DNA from: Flavobacterium tistrianum | GTDB taxonomy: Bacteria; Bacteroidota; Bacteroidia; Flavobacteriales; Flavobacteriaceae | DNA: 64,000 bases | Assembly (NCBI RefSeq): GCF_003254545.1 | Contig: NZ_QJRH01000069.1 | Span: 308,729 to 372,728, forward strand | Reading direction: 5' to 3' | In this document: positions 46,762-54,397 of the stretch, piece after piece | How the letters are laid out: each line of letters opens with the position of its first letter | How positions within the stretch are numbered: the first letter of the stretch is position 1 | The notes under the pieces: model-generated | The model's input: only the letters and a program-made list of their open reading frames with translations | What the model was told of the DNA's origin: nothing | The model's database searches: none | Translations under genes and position numbers: made by a program

Positions 46762-48618
46762 ATGAAAAAAATACTTTACACCTTAGCTCTAGCGGTCACT
46801 TTTTGGAGCTGTAAAACAGGGAGCACTGGAACCGCAAAAAGCAATATTGTTGAAGTTAATATCAATTTAACTGATGTTAAAGATGATAAAGTTTTGGTAA
46901 CAGTTACACCGCCAGCCTTTAAAACAGATGAAGTTGTTTATAGTATTCCGAAAACCGTTCCTGGTACTTATTCAACAGATAACTACGGAAAATTCTCTGA
47001 AGATTTTAGAGCATTTGATGCTAAAGGAAATCCGCTTACGGTAAAAAGATTAGACGATAATTCTTGGTCTATTTCAAACGCAAAAACGTTGAAAAAAATC
47101 ACTTATTTGGTAAACGATAGTTTTGACACAGAAAAAGGAACTGGATTTGGAAATGATGATGTATTTTCTCCAGCAGGAACAAACATCGACGCAGGAAAAA
47201 ACTTCATGGTTAATACTCATGGATTTGTAGGGTATTTTAAAGATAAATTAGACGTTCCTTACAAAGTTACTATCACACATCCTGAAACACTTTGGGGAGC
47301 AACTTCTATGACAGATCAAGATGCAAGCAATACTTCTGACGTGTTTACAACTTCTCGTTATGCTATTTTGGTAGAAAACCCAATTATGTATTCTAAACCT
47401 GATTACACTACTTTTAATGTAAACGGAATGGATATCTTAATTGCTGTGTACTCTCCTACTGGAAAATATACTGCTGAAAGCATTACTCCAGAGATGAAAA
47501 CGATGATGACAGCACAGAAAAACTTTTTAGGAAAAGTAAACTCTACTAAAAAATATACTGTCTTATTGTACTTATCAAGTATGGCAAAAGATGATGCTCA
47601 CGGTTTTGGAGCTTTAGAGCACCCAACTGCTACAACTGTAGTTCTACCGGAATCTATGCCAAAAGAAAAATTGGTAGAATCTATGAAAGATGTGGTTTCT
47701 CACGAGTTCTTCCACATTGTTACTCCATTGACTATACACTCAAAAGAAATTCAGTATTTTGACTACAATGCACCGCAAATGTCTGAGCATTTATGGATGT
47801 ACGAAGGTGTTACAGAATATTTCGCTAATCTTTTCCAAATCAACCAAGGTTTGATTAACGAAGCAGAATTCTACACTCGTATTGCCGATAAAATTCAGCA
47901 AGCTAAAGGCTTAAATGATACAATGTCATTTACTGTAATGAGTAAAAATGTATTAGAACAGCCTTACAAAGACCAATACTTAAATGTATACCAAAAAGGA
48001 GCTTTAATTGGTATGTGTATCGATATCATAATTAGAGAAAAAAGCAATGGCGAAAGAGGTATTTTGGATCTAATGCATAAATTATCTGATGAGTATGGTG
48101 TTGAAAAACCGTTTAATGATGATGAATTATTTGCTAAAATCACTTCGCTGACTTATCCTGAAGTTGGAGACTTTTTAAACAAATATGTGGCTGGAACTAC
48201 TCCAATCCCTTACGATTTCTATTTAGCTAAAGTTGGTGTTACAAAAGCAATGGAGAAAAAAACAGGAAATCCGTTTATTAAAGGGCAAACTCCATACATT
48301 ACGGTTGATAAGGCGACAAAAGAAATCGCTGTTCGTCCGGATTCAGAATCTGTTGATTTCTACAAAAACTTGAATTTAAAAGGTGGCGATAAAATCTTAG
48401 CAGTAAACAATAAATCATACAATTTGGACAACATTTATGATTTGGTTACTGAAAGTGAAAACTGGAAAGATAACGATCCAATTACTTTGAAAATAAAACG
48501 TGGCGGAAAAGAAGAAACCATTAAAGGAACTGTAAAATTGCCATTTGAAGAGGCTGAAACTTTTAAAGCAACTGATGCTTCAAAAGAGAAACTTAAAAAT
48601 GCATGGTTAAAAGGTTAA
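46762..48618 (+). CDS. M61-family glycyl-aminopeptidase-like lipoprotein
   Basis: The ATG at 46762 (MKKILYTLALAVTFWSC) places a lipobox Cys at 17; the frame extends to 46729. About 618 residues. An N-terminal beta domain precedes the catalytic zinc site S-H-E-F-F-H-x10-E (nt ~47700-47750) and the helical domain with WMYEGVTEYFANL. A C-terminal PDZ-like domain (~510-600, GGDKILAVNNKSYNLDNIYD) follows. M61 peptidases clip N-terminal glycine or act broadly on peptides. Outer membrane or periplasm. Followed by a good terminator. Confidence 0.9.
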   Translation: MKKILYTLALAVTFWSCKTGSTGTAKSNIVEVNINLTDVKDDKVLVTVTPPAFKTDEVVYSIPKTVPGTYSTDNYGKFSEDFRAFDAKGNPLTVKRLDDNSWSISNAKTLKKITYLVNDSFDTEKGTGFGNDDVFSPAGTNIDAGKNFMVNTHGFVGYFKDKLDVPYKVTITHPETLWGATSMTDQDASNTSDVFTTSRYAILVENPIMYSKPDYTTFNVNGMDILIAVYSPTGKYTAESITPEMKTMMTAQKNFLGKVNSTKKYTVLLYLSSMAKDDAHGFGALEHPTATTVVLPESMPKEKLVESMKDVVSHEFFHIVTPLTIHSKEIQYFDYNAPQMSEHLWMYEGVTEYFANLFQINQGLINEAEFYTRIADKIQQAKGLNDTMSFTVMSKNVLEQPYKDQYLNVYQKGALIGMCIDIIIREKSNGERGILDLMHKLSDEYGVEKPFNDDELFAKITSLTYPEVGDFLNKYVAGTTPIPYDFYLAKVGVTKAMEKKTGNPFIKGQTPYITVDKATKEIAVRPDSESVDFYKNLNLKGGDKILAVNNKSYNLDNIYDLVTESENWKDNDPITLKIKRGGKEETIKGTVKLPFEEAETFKATDASKEKLKNAWLKG

Positions 48619-48634
48619 TTTCTTTTTACGATAT

Positions 48635-48666
48635 AAAAAAACCGACAAGTGATTGTCGGTTTTTTT
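48635..48666 (+). terminator. Terminator after the M61 gene
   Basis: AAAAAAACCGACA (48635-48647) pairs with TGTCGGTTTTTT (48654-48665), six-base loop. A perfect stem with T run. Confidence 0.85.
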
Positions 48667-48678
48667 ATGTCTTTTAGG

Positions 48679-48712
48679 AACTTTGTCAAAGTTTAAAACT
48701 TTGACAAAGTTT
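48679..48712. repeat. Palindrome, AACTTTGTCAAAGTTT family
   Basis: AACTTTGTCAAAGTTT and its complement in direct succession. A nearly identical palindrome occurs at 58113-58145. It sits at the 3' end of the minus-strand gene 48721-49164. Confidence 0.8.
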
Positions 48713-48720
48713 TCGGTATG

Positions 48721-49164
48721 CTATTTCTTCACAGGAAATTTCCAGTCAAACTCGTCTTTACTGTTGATGATCGCTCCAATTTCAAACTTCACCACCTCAT
48801 CAAATTCTGTTTGAAGGATAAACCAATTGTCTTCGTTGAAGTAATTTTCGAAAGTATCAAAAGTTTCCTGGTTGTATTTATTGATTCCTTTTGCAGCGAA
48901 ATCTTTCTTTACATCAGCAATTTTTCTTCCGATTAATTTGAATCCGAAAACTTCTAAGTCATTACTTGATGCTACAATATATCCTAATTTGAGATCTTCT
49001 TCTTGATAAAAAGTTAATCTCATTTTATGAGCATTGTAAACAAAAATTACGTTGTCATCTTCGTCTTTATAATTTTTATCAGGTTTTCCTAAAGCAGCTG
49101 TTACGTCATTCTGCTTCATTCCGAAAAGCAACTTGTCAATTCCCGATTTTAGATTAATTTTCAT
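48721..49164 (-). CDS. Hypothetical protein with a BamE-like start
   Basis: 147 residues, no signal peptide. The first half has SGIDKLLFGMKQNDVTAALG (7-26) and a short beta stretch (NVIFVYNAHKMRLTFYQEED), resembling the alpha-beta pattern of BamE/SmpA-like folds (G-M-x-x-x-x-V-x-x-x-L-G-x-P). The second half has DNWFILQTEFDEVVKFEIGA. I know no function. Probably cytoplasmic. It converges with the M61 gene. Confidence 0.7.
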   Translation of the reverse strand: MKINLKSGIDKLLFGMKQNDVTAALGKPDKNYKDEDDNVIFVYNAHKMRLTFYQEEDLKLGYIVASSNDLEVFGFKLIGRKIADVKKDFAAKGINKYNQETFDTFENYFNEDNWFILQTEFDEVVKFEIGAIINSKDEFDWKFPVKK

Positions 49165-49215
49165 ATATACTTGTCTTTATTTGAAGTGCAAATTTCGTGA
49201 AGTTTTTTGTTATTT

Positions 49216-49287
49216 GCCACGAATTCACGAATTATACTAATTATTATTCTAATGAAACCTAACAGGTTTTTAAAACCTGTTAGGTTT
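49216..49287. repeat. Two repeats: GCCACGAATTC half copy and AAACCTAACAGG palindrome
   Basis: GCCACGAATTCACGAATTA (49216-49234) is a half copy of the family at 37325-37391. AAACCTAACAGGTTTT and its complement (49255-49287) form a palindrome matching 16280-16306. Both lie in the gap 49165-49352. Confidence 0.75.
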
Positions 49288-49316
49288 ATATCTAGATTTA
49301 GATCCAAAAAAGTCAA

Positions 49317-49346
49317 AAAACTTAGCACCTTAGAACCTTAGAATCT
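49317..49346. repeat. TTCTAAGA-type short repeats
   Basis: CTTAGCACCTTAGAACCTTA and GAATCTCAGCACC, near-copies of the 8-9 bp unit also found at 1576-1612 and 33711-34546. They lie just behind the stop of the GH92 gene. Confidence 0.65.
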
Positions 49347-49352
49347 CAGCAC

Positions 49353-51680
49353 CTATCTCTTAATAACTCTTTTATTCGGTTTACTGCTCATATAAAACGT
49401 AATTTTCCCGCCATTCATAACATCTTCATGTTTCAAGAAAGGTCTAGAAAGTTCTTTTCCATTCAAAAGTACTTTTGAAACAAATACATTTTTATCTGAT
49501 TGATTTATGGTTTCTACTTCAAAAGTTTTTCCGTTTTCTAAATTCAAAACAGCATTTTTCATCAGCGGACTTCCTAATGCATATTCATCAGAACCTGGAG
49601 CAACTGGATAAAATCCTAAACTGCTGAAAATATACCAAGCACTCATTTGTCCGAAATCATCATTTCCTCCTAAACCGTCAGCGCCATTTCGGTACATTTT
49701 TTTCAAGATCATTCTAATTTTATCCTGCGCTTTCCACGGAGAATCTGTCCAATTGTATAAGTACACAACATGATGCGAAGGTTCATTTCCGTGAACATAA
49801 TTCCCGATAATTCCGTCTCTTGTTATATCTTCTGTATTTTCAAAATACTTATCTGGCAAGTGCATGTTGAATAACGAATCTAAACGAACTTTAAATTTCT
49901 CATTTCCTCCCATCAATTGAATCATATTGGCAGGATCTTGCGGAACATACAGACTGTAATTCCAAGAGTTTCCTTCAATAAAACCTTGTCCGTGAGTATC
50001 TAATGGATCAAATTCTTTCTTAAATGTTCCGTCATTCAATTTTGGACGCATAAAACCTGTTTTCTCATCGTAAACATTTTTATAATTTTTCGACCTTTCA
50101 ATGAATTCATTATAAATTTCCGTTTTACCCAATTTCTTTGCAGCTTGCGCGATTGCCCAGTCATCATAAGCATATTCTAAGGTTTTAGAAACCGAAGCAC
50201 CGCTTTTGTCTTCTGGCACGTATCCTTTATTCACATAAAACTCCAATCCATCGTAGTATGGAACTTTTGCAGTATTCACACAAGCTTGAAGCGCTTTCTC
50301 GGCATCAAAACTAATATTGCCTTTTACAATTGCATCTGCCACAACCGAAACAGAATGATATCCAATCATACACCAGTTTTCGTTTGCATAATGCGACCAG
50401 ATCGGAAGCATTTTATGAACACTCTGATCTGAATGCGCCAGCATCGAACTCACCATATCAGCGTTTCTTTTTGGCTGTACAATATTAAATAATGGATGCA
50501 AAGCACGATACGTATCCCAAAGCGAATAACTGGTATAATTGGTAAAATTTTCGGCTTTATGAACATTCATATCCAAACCTTTATAATTTCCGTCTAAATC
50601 CATGTATTCAGTTGGACCTAAAAAAGCATGATACATTCCGGTATAAAAGTTTACTAAATCTTCTTTTTGAATGGTTTCAACCTGAATTTTATTCAATTCT
50701 CTATTCCAAACTTCCTGACTTTGCTTTTTCACTTTTTCAAAATTCCAATCAGGAGTTTCTTTTTTCATGTTTTCTAATGCTCCAGCAGAACTCACAGGCG
50801 ATAATGCCATTTTAATTTTGATTTTCTCTCCTTCATTCGTATCAAAATCAAAAAACAATTTTAAGTTTTGTCCTGCCATTTCTGGAAAGTTTTTCGTTTG
50901 ATCAAATCTTCCCCAGAAACCTCTGTAAACACTTTTTTCTTGAGCCGCTTGTCCGTAACTTTTAATTGGTTTGCTGAAAGACATCGCAAAATAAACTGTT
51001 CTAGTTCTCGCCCAGCCATTTGTTTGGCGGTATCCTGTTATCAAAGTATCATTTTCTACACGAACAAAAGTCCAAACATTCTTTTTATCATAATTATAAA
51101 TGCCAGAAGTCAAGTCCAAAATGATATGCGCTTCATCAGACTTTGGAAAAGTGTACTGATGCATTCCAACGCGAGTTGTGGCTGTCAATTCTGCTTTTAT
51201 TTTATGATCTTCCAGAAAAACGCTATAATAGGCTGGTTCAGCTCTTTCTGTCGAATGCGAAAATGCCGATCTATACCCTGATAACGGTTTTGATTCCACA
51301 CCAGGATTTAATTGCAATTTTCCTGTTGTTGGCATAATTAAGAAATCGCCCAAATCTGAATGTCCAGTTCCACTAAAATGGGTATGGCTGAAACCTACAA
51401 TGGTTTTATCTTCATATTGATATCCTGCACAGTATTTATAAACTTCGCCATTATATTTTCCATTTAAACTATAAGCGATTGTATCGGTTTCGGGACTTAA
51501 TTGCACGCTTCCAAAAGGAACTGTTGCTCCTGGATAGGTGTGCCCCATTTTTGCCGTTCCAATCATTGGATCAACGTACTGAATAAGGTTTTTATTTTGA
51601 ATTCTTTTTTGCGCCATTACATTAACAACCGAAAGCAATATTAATGCAAGAAGAAAATTACTGTGTTTTATTTTGATCAT
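49353..51680 (-). CDS. GH92-family alpha-mannosidase, secreted
   Basis: 775 residues with a signal peptide (FLLALILLSVVNVMAQ). The signature YQYEDKTIVGFSHTHFSGTG (~79-98) is typical of GH92, as are the N-terminal YVDPMIGTAKMGHTYPGATVPFGSVQLSPET, and later WDTYRALHPL and YVHGNEPSHHVVYLYNW. The family consists of calcium-dependent inverting exo-alpha-mannosidases that trim N-glycans and mannans. It stands alone, about 22 kb from the PUL, so is probably not part of it. Periplasmic or exported. Confidence 0.93.
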   Translation of the reverse strand: MIKIKHSNFLLALILLSVVNVMAQKRIQNKNLIQYVDPMIGTAKMGHTYPGATVPFGSVQLSPETDTIAYSLNGKYNGEVYKYCAGYQYEDKTIVGFSHTHFSGTGHSDLGDFLIMPTTGKLQLNPGVESKPLSGYRSAFSHSTERAEPAYYSVFLEDHKIKAELTATTRVGMHQYTFPKSDEAHIILDLTSGIYNYDKKNVWTFVRVENDTLITGYRQTNGWARTRTVYFAMSFSKPIKSYGQAAQEKSVYRGFWGRFDQTKNFPEMAGQNLKLFFDFDTNEGEKIKIKMALSPVSSAGALENMKKETPDWNFEKVKKQSQEVWNRELNKIQVETIQKEDLVNFYTGMYHAFLGPTEYMDLDGNYKGLDMNVHKAENFTNYTSYSLWDTYRALHPLFNIVQPKRNADMVSSMLAHSDQSVHKMLPIWSHYANENWCMIGYHSVSVVADAIVKGNISFDAEKALQACVNTAKVPYYDGLEFYVNKGYVPEDKSGASVSKTLEYAYDDWAIAQAAKKLGKTEIYNEFIERSKNYKNVYDEKTGFMRPKLNDGTFKKEFDPLDTHGQGFIEGNSWNYSLYVPQDPANMIQLMGGNEKFKVRLDSLFNMHLPDKYFENTEDITRDGIIGNYVHGNEPSHHVVYLYNWTDSPWKAQDKIRMILKKMYRNGADGLGGNDDFGQMSAWYIFSSLGFYPVAPGSDEYALGSPLMKNAVLNLENGKTFEVETINQSDKNVFVSKVLLNGKELSRPFLKHEDVMNGGKITFYMSSKPNKRVIKR

Positions 51681-51784
51681 ATTATAGTTTTTCTTTTAAA
51701 TCTTTGTTGTCATTTGAATGTAGAAAAGTACAATAAAATCTATTTTTAAAAAACATAAATTTAGCAGGACTCAAAAGGTTTAAA

Positions 51785-51792
51785 TATCTTTG
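51785..51792 (+). promoter_or_regulatory. -7 box before gene 51817
   Basis: TATCTTTG, a TAnnTTTG match, ends 24 bp before the ATG. No exact TTG at -33. Confidence 0.5.
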
Positions 51793-51816
51793 GTATACTA
51801 AAAGCGAATCCAAAAC

Positions 51817-52440
51817 ATGAAAAAATATATTTTAATTCTACTTTCTTTCTCTTCTTCATTTATTTTTTCTCAAAAAATTGAAAGCCATAAATTAACCAAA
51901 CAGGAAATTGCAGAGCGCGAACTCGAAAATCTAACTGATTTTCCTATCTACAGAGCATTTGAATTTAGCGATAAAGGCGGTGTTTATGAATTGGTTTTGG
52001 GCGAAAATCAGAAAACAATTTCTAAGAAAGATACATTAAATACCAAAATACAAGCAGTTTGTGTGATTAATGATCATGGCGGATTTTTAAATCAATGGAA
52101 AATTAATGATTTGCTTGAAGATACTCTCCCAAAAGAAACAAACATTTGGTTCTGGACAAAATATTGCAGTACAAAAGATATTGATGACGACGGTTATATT
52201 GAACCTGTTATTGTTTATGGAACTCGCAACGAAGATGGTTATATAAGACGCGTAAAAATTATTACGATTTATAAAAACAAAAAATATGTTATTCGTGCAG
52301 TTGAATGCGATTTTGATAATTGCAGAAGTTTTGAAAAAGATCAAAGTTGGAATACGCTTCCGCAGAAGATAAAAACGCATATCAATCAATTGACTGAAAA
52401 AATGAGAAAAGAGCAGGATGTGCTTTTGAAAAATGGATAG
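51817..52440 (+). CDS. Secreted protein, M949_RS01915-like
   Basis: 207 residues with a signal peptide (YILILLSFSSSFIFSQ). It contains DIDDDGYIEPVIVYGTRNEDGYIRRVKI, an Asp-rich segment similar to calcium-binding loops, and a short beta region. It resembles a flavobacterial family listed as surface polysaccharide biosynthesis (M949_RS01915 type); I rely on memory for that name, and the function is not proven. Probably periplasmic. Own promoter box upstream. Confidence 0.6.
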   Translation: MKKYILILLSFSSSFIFSQKIESHKLTKQEIAERELENLTDFPIYRAFEFSDKGGVYELVLGENQKTISKKDTLNTKIQAVCVINDHGGFLNQWKINDLLEDTLPKETNIWFWTKYCSTKDIDDDGYIEPVIVYGTRNEDGYIRRVKIITIYKNKKYVIRAVECDFDNCRSFEKDQSWNTLPQKIKTHINQLTEKMRKEQDVLLKNG

Positions 52441-52444
52441 ATTT

Positions 52445-52517
52445 AATTGTTAATTGTTAATTGTAAATGATTGATGGCTGTTCATAATTCACCATTTACA
52501 ATTAACAATTTACAATT
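52445..52517. repeat. Inverted repeat, AATTGTTAATTG family
   Basis: AATTGTTAATTGTTAATTGT (from 52445) pairs with ACAATTAACAATTTACAATT (to 52517). It lies between two convergent genes and can act as a bidirectional terminator. Confidence 0.75.
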
Positions 52518-52522
52518 ATTTT

Positions 52523-52879
52523 TTACTCGCTCATTTCATCGTAACGTTCTGGAACTTGCGGATCGTAAAGCGGACATTTGAATTCTTCCATGATATCAAC
52601 TAGTTTATTCATGTTTTTTCCTTCTGTTCCGTAGCAGTCAATTTTTACACTTTGAGGTGTTGTAATCACTTGAAATGCACCTTTTCCTTTTGGATTTTTC
52701 CAGCTGTTTTCATCTACCCTTTCCCATTCGGAAAAAACAGAATTAATTCTATTTATGATTACTTCAACTTGAAGAACAGCTAAACCTTCTACTTCTTCTT
52801 TTTCAAGTAGCGCTTCATAAACTTCCTGATTGTTCAGGTAGATTTCGTCTAGATATTTCCAAAAAAGTAATTCGTACAT
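52523..52879 (-). CDS. Hypothetical cytoplasmic protein
   Basis: 118 residues, no signal peptide or membrane segment. An acidic, Glu-rich helical N-terminus (MYELLFWKYLDEIYLNNQEV) precedes a beta hairpin (KGAFQVITTPQSVKIDCYGT) and a short C-terminal region. I recognise no family. It lies downstream of purM on the same strand, behind an inverted repeat. Translation probability is good since the frame is long relative to its gap and begins with ATG. Confidence 0.6.
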   Translation of the reverse strand: MYELLFWKYLDEIYLNNQEVYEALLEKEEVEGLAVLQVEVIINRINSVFSEWERVDENSWKNPKGKGAFQVITTPQSVKIDCYGTEGKNMNKLVDIMEEFKCPLYDPQVPERYDEMSE

Positions 52880-52894
52880 AATTAAATATTTTTA

Positions 52895-53026
52895 AACCAT
52901 ATAAGTGATATAAGAAAATATAAATTCTTTCTGATTAGAATAGAAAGCTGTCAAATCAAAACAGTGCTTCGACTTCGCTCAGCCTGACAATCTAACTTAA
53001 AATGAACTTATTTCACTTATATGGTT
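52895..53026. repeat. Inverted repeat AACCATATAAGTGATATAAG enclosing a TTCGACTTCGCTC motif
   Basis: Arms at 52895-52914 and 53007-53026 are complementary with few mismatches. Between them lies AGTGCTTCGACTTCGCTCAG (52962-52981) plus CCTGACAATC, a dispersed repeat type common in Flavobacteriia as I recall. It fills the gap between purM and the hypothetical gene. Confidence 0.7.
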
Positions 53027-53032
53027 ATTTTT

Positions 53033-54211
53033 TTAATAGTTGAATGTTCCGTATTCACTAGTAATAGTCAGCTTTTTAGAATCTGATGCTTCTACTCGAC
53101 CTACGATTTGTGCATCAACATTGAATGATTTCGAAATTTCAATGATATCTTGAGCGATATTTTCTGGAACGTAAAGCTCCATTCTGTGACCACAGTTGAA
53201 AACCTGATACATTTCTTTCCAATCTGTTTTTGATTGTTCTTGAATTAACTTGAACAATGGTGGAACCGGAAATAAATTGTCTTTTATAACATGTAAATCT
53301 TTTACGAAATGTAAAATTTTAGTTTGTGCACCACCACTGCAGTGTACCATTCCGTGAATATCTTCTGGAGTATATTTGTCTAAAATTTTCTTGATAATTG
53401 GTGCGTAAGTTCTTGTTGGAGAAAGCACTAATTGACCGGCATTTATCGGACTGTTTTCAACTTCGTCAGTTAAATTTATTTGTCCTGAGTAAATTAATTC
53501 TTCTGGAACCGCTGCATCATAACTTTCTGGGTATTTTTTAGCTAAATATTTTCCGAAAACGTCGTGACGCGCAGAAGTTAATCCGTTACTTCCCATTCCG
53601 CCGTTATAACCTTTTTCATAAGTTGCTTGACCGAAAGAAGCCAAACCAACAATTACGTCTCCCGCTTGAATGTTTGCATTATCTACAACATCAGAACGCT
53701 TCATTCTAGCTGTTACAGTAGAATCTACAATAATAGTACGAACAACATCACCAACATCGGCAGTTTCTCCTCCTGTTGAATGAATGGTAACTCCGAATGA
53801 TTTTAATTCATTGATTAATTCTTCTGTTCCGTTGATGATTGCAGAAATAACTTCGGCTGGAATAAGGTTTTTATTTCTTCCGATAGTTGAAGAAAGTAAG
53901 ATATTATCTGTTGCTCCAACACATAATAAATCATCAATATTCATGATTAAGGCATCTTGAGCGATTCCTTTCCAAACCGAAAGATCTCCAGTTTCTTTCC
54001 AATACATATAGGCCAAAGATGACTTTGTACCTGCTCCGTCAGCATGCATAATAAGGCAGTGCTCATCATCCTGCGTTAGATAATCAGGAACGATTTTACA
54101 GAATGCCTGCGGAAATAAACCTTTGTCAATATTTTTTATAGCGTTATGTACGTCTTCTTTTGATGCCGAAACACCTCTTTGTGCATATCTTTTGCTAGAA
54201 TCTGAACTCAT
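53033..54211 (-). CDS. purM: Phosphoribosylformylglycinamidine cyclo-ligase (AIR synthase)
   Basis: Start at ATG 54211 (MSSDSSKRYAQRGVSASKED); the longer frame to 54325 has no support. 392 residues, somewhat longer than the E. coli enzyme, as usual in Bacteroidota. It carries the AIR-synthase fold with GLFPQAFCKIVPDYL, HADGAGTKSSLAY and ATP-binding blocks TGGETADVGDVV, then the C-terminal domain GMVHCSGGAQTKILHF. It closes the imidazole ring in purine synthesis. Cytoplasmic. A -7 box lies 26 bp upstream. Confidence 0.92.
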   Translation of the reverse strand: MSSDSSKRYAQRGVSASKEDVHNAIKNIDKGLFPQAFCKIVPDYLTQDDEHCLIMHADGAGTKSSLAYMYWKETGDLSVWKGIAQDALIMNIDDLLCVGATDNILLSSTIGRNKNLIPAEVISAIINGTEELINELKSFGVTIHSTGGETADVGDVVRTIIVDSTVTARMKRSDVVDNANIQAGDVIVGLASFGQATYEKGYNGGMGSNGLTSARHDVFGKYLAKKYPESYDAAVPEELIYSGQINLTDEVENSPINAGQLVLSPTRTYAPIIKKILDKYTPEDIHGMVHCSGGAQTKILHFVKDLHVIKDNLFPVPPLFKLIQEQSKTDWKEMYQVFNCGHRMELYVPENIAQDIIEISKSFNVDAQIVGRVEASDSKKLTITSEYGTFNY

Positions 54212-54237
54212 GAAAATTAGTTTGTGTTGATGTGCAG

Positions 54238-54245
54238 CAAAGATA
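54238..54245 (-). promoter_or_regulatory. -7 box of purM
   Basis: TATCTTTG on the minus strand (54245-54238), 26 bp before the purM ATG. No clear -33 TTG. Confidence 0.5.
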
Positions 54246-54298
54246 ATCCCTTTTTTTAATTCTTTGAATGATTCGCATATTTGATTCAAAAAAAGTTT

Positions 54299-54375
54299 GC
54301 CACGAATTACACTGATTTCCACCAATTTCTATTCTTTATAAAAAAATAACTGGGAGAATTAGTCCAACTCGTGGC
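54299..54375. repeat. Inverted repeat, GCCACGAATTA family
   Basis: GCCACGAATTACACTGATTT (from 54299) and AACTCGTGGC (to 54375) form the imperfect outer stem of an approximately 75-bp hairpin between GSIII and purM. Same family as 37325-37391. Confidence 0.7.
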
Positions 54376-54397
54376 AAAAACTATTCAGCAAAAATGA

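Noticed and set aside
50868..51281. Plus-strand open frame of 137 codons
   Set aside because: Antisense to the well-supported GH92 gene; no recognisable features.
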